This document shows, in pieces, positions 14,729-14,766 of a stretch of 14,766 bases of DNA (position 1 is the stretch's first letter; the number at the start of each line of letters is the position of its first letter). The notes beneath the pieces are model-generated. The model was not told the origin of the DNA and did no database searches. It saw only the letters and a list, made by a program, of their open reading frames with translations. Origin of the DNA: CAZOKH01 sp964580315 (lineage in GTDB: Bacteria; Chloroflexota; Anaerolineae; Anaerolineales; Anaerolineaceae); assembly GCA_964580315.1 (NCBI GenBank), contig CAZOKH010000088.1, positions 1 through 14,766 on the forward strand. The letters are read 5' to 3'. Both the position numbers and the translations under genes were made by a program.

Positions 14729-14766
14729 ATGACTACTCCCCTTGATTTTCAATCCATTATCCTGAC
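14729..14766 (+). CDS. Start of a gene cut by the window edge, possibly glycyl-tRNA synthetase alpha
   Basis: ATG at 14729 opens a frame MTTPLDFQSIIL that runs off the window after 12 codons. It sits 35 nt after a strong extended -10 promoter, which supports a real gene start; the ribosome site is weak (CAGG about 10 nt upstream). The pattern of a short polar start followed by FQ-x-IIL resembles the N-terminus of GlyRS alpha subunits (GlyQ, FQ-x-LILTLQ). Twelve residues are too few to be sure of the product. Confidence 0.35.
   Translation, partial: MTTPLDFQSIIL

Noticed and set aside
1..14766. tRNA, rRNA, CRISPR, insertion sequence or phage genes
   Set aside because: I saw no repeat-spacer pattern, transposase or integrase motifs, terminal inverted repeats or tRNA-like cloverleaf; all large frames are accounted for by the listed genes.

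Overview
The window reads as chromosomal DNA of a free-living bacterium. The mix suggests Chloroflexota, perhaps Anaerolineae: a 7TM-type hybrid histidine kinase, a Glu-rich serine-protease lipoprotein with a C-terminal LamG/DUF1080-like beta domain, and the style of LysRS and GreA. This taxonomic call is an inference from family resemblance only. I see no insertion sequence, phage gene, CRISPR array, tRNA or rRNA. Genes are compactly spaced, and several intergenic regions carry clear promoters and intrinsic terminators.

Layout. On the minus strand (1-2.9 kb) lie a PAS-GGDEF diguanylate cyclase cut by the window edge and a DEAD-box RNA helicase with a DbpA-type RNA-binding domain. The helicase has a long, apparently structured leader holding an intrinsic terminator. 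From 3.1 kb everything is on the plus strand: a membrane chemoreceptor-like protein with an unusual C-terminal V4R-like domain, greA, lysS, a secreted trypsin-like/PDZ lipoprotein, a two-gene signalling operon (7TM-PAS-GAF-HisKA-HATPase-REC-REC-HPt hybrid kinase followed by a REC-HD-GYP response regulator), and the first codons of a gene that may encode glycyl-tRNA synthetase.

How the genes relate. greA, lysS, the helicase and possibly the last gene are housekeeping functions in transcription and translation. Around them sit environmental sensors. The hybrid kinase and HD-GYP regulator form a plausible complete phosphorelay ending in c-di-GMP hydrolysis, while the diguanylate cyclase at the other end would make c-di-GMP. 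No sequence evidence links these two directly.

Most interesting signal. The helicase leader (minus strand, about 2873-2683) has an extended -10 promoter, a 5' hairpin, a strong terminator with a U6 tract, and a 9-bp long-range helix that encloses the terminator and a second nested helix. It looks like a cis-regulatory RNA of attenuator or three-way-junction type. A second recurring theme is terminators overlapping promoters between genes (greA/lysS and lysS/protease), with hairpins starting 2-3 nt after the predicted transcription start.
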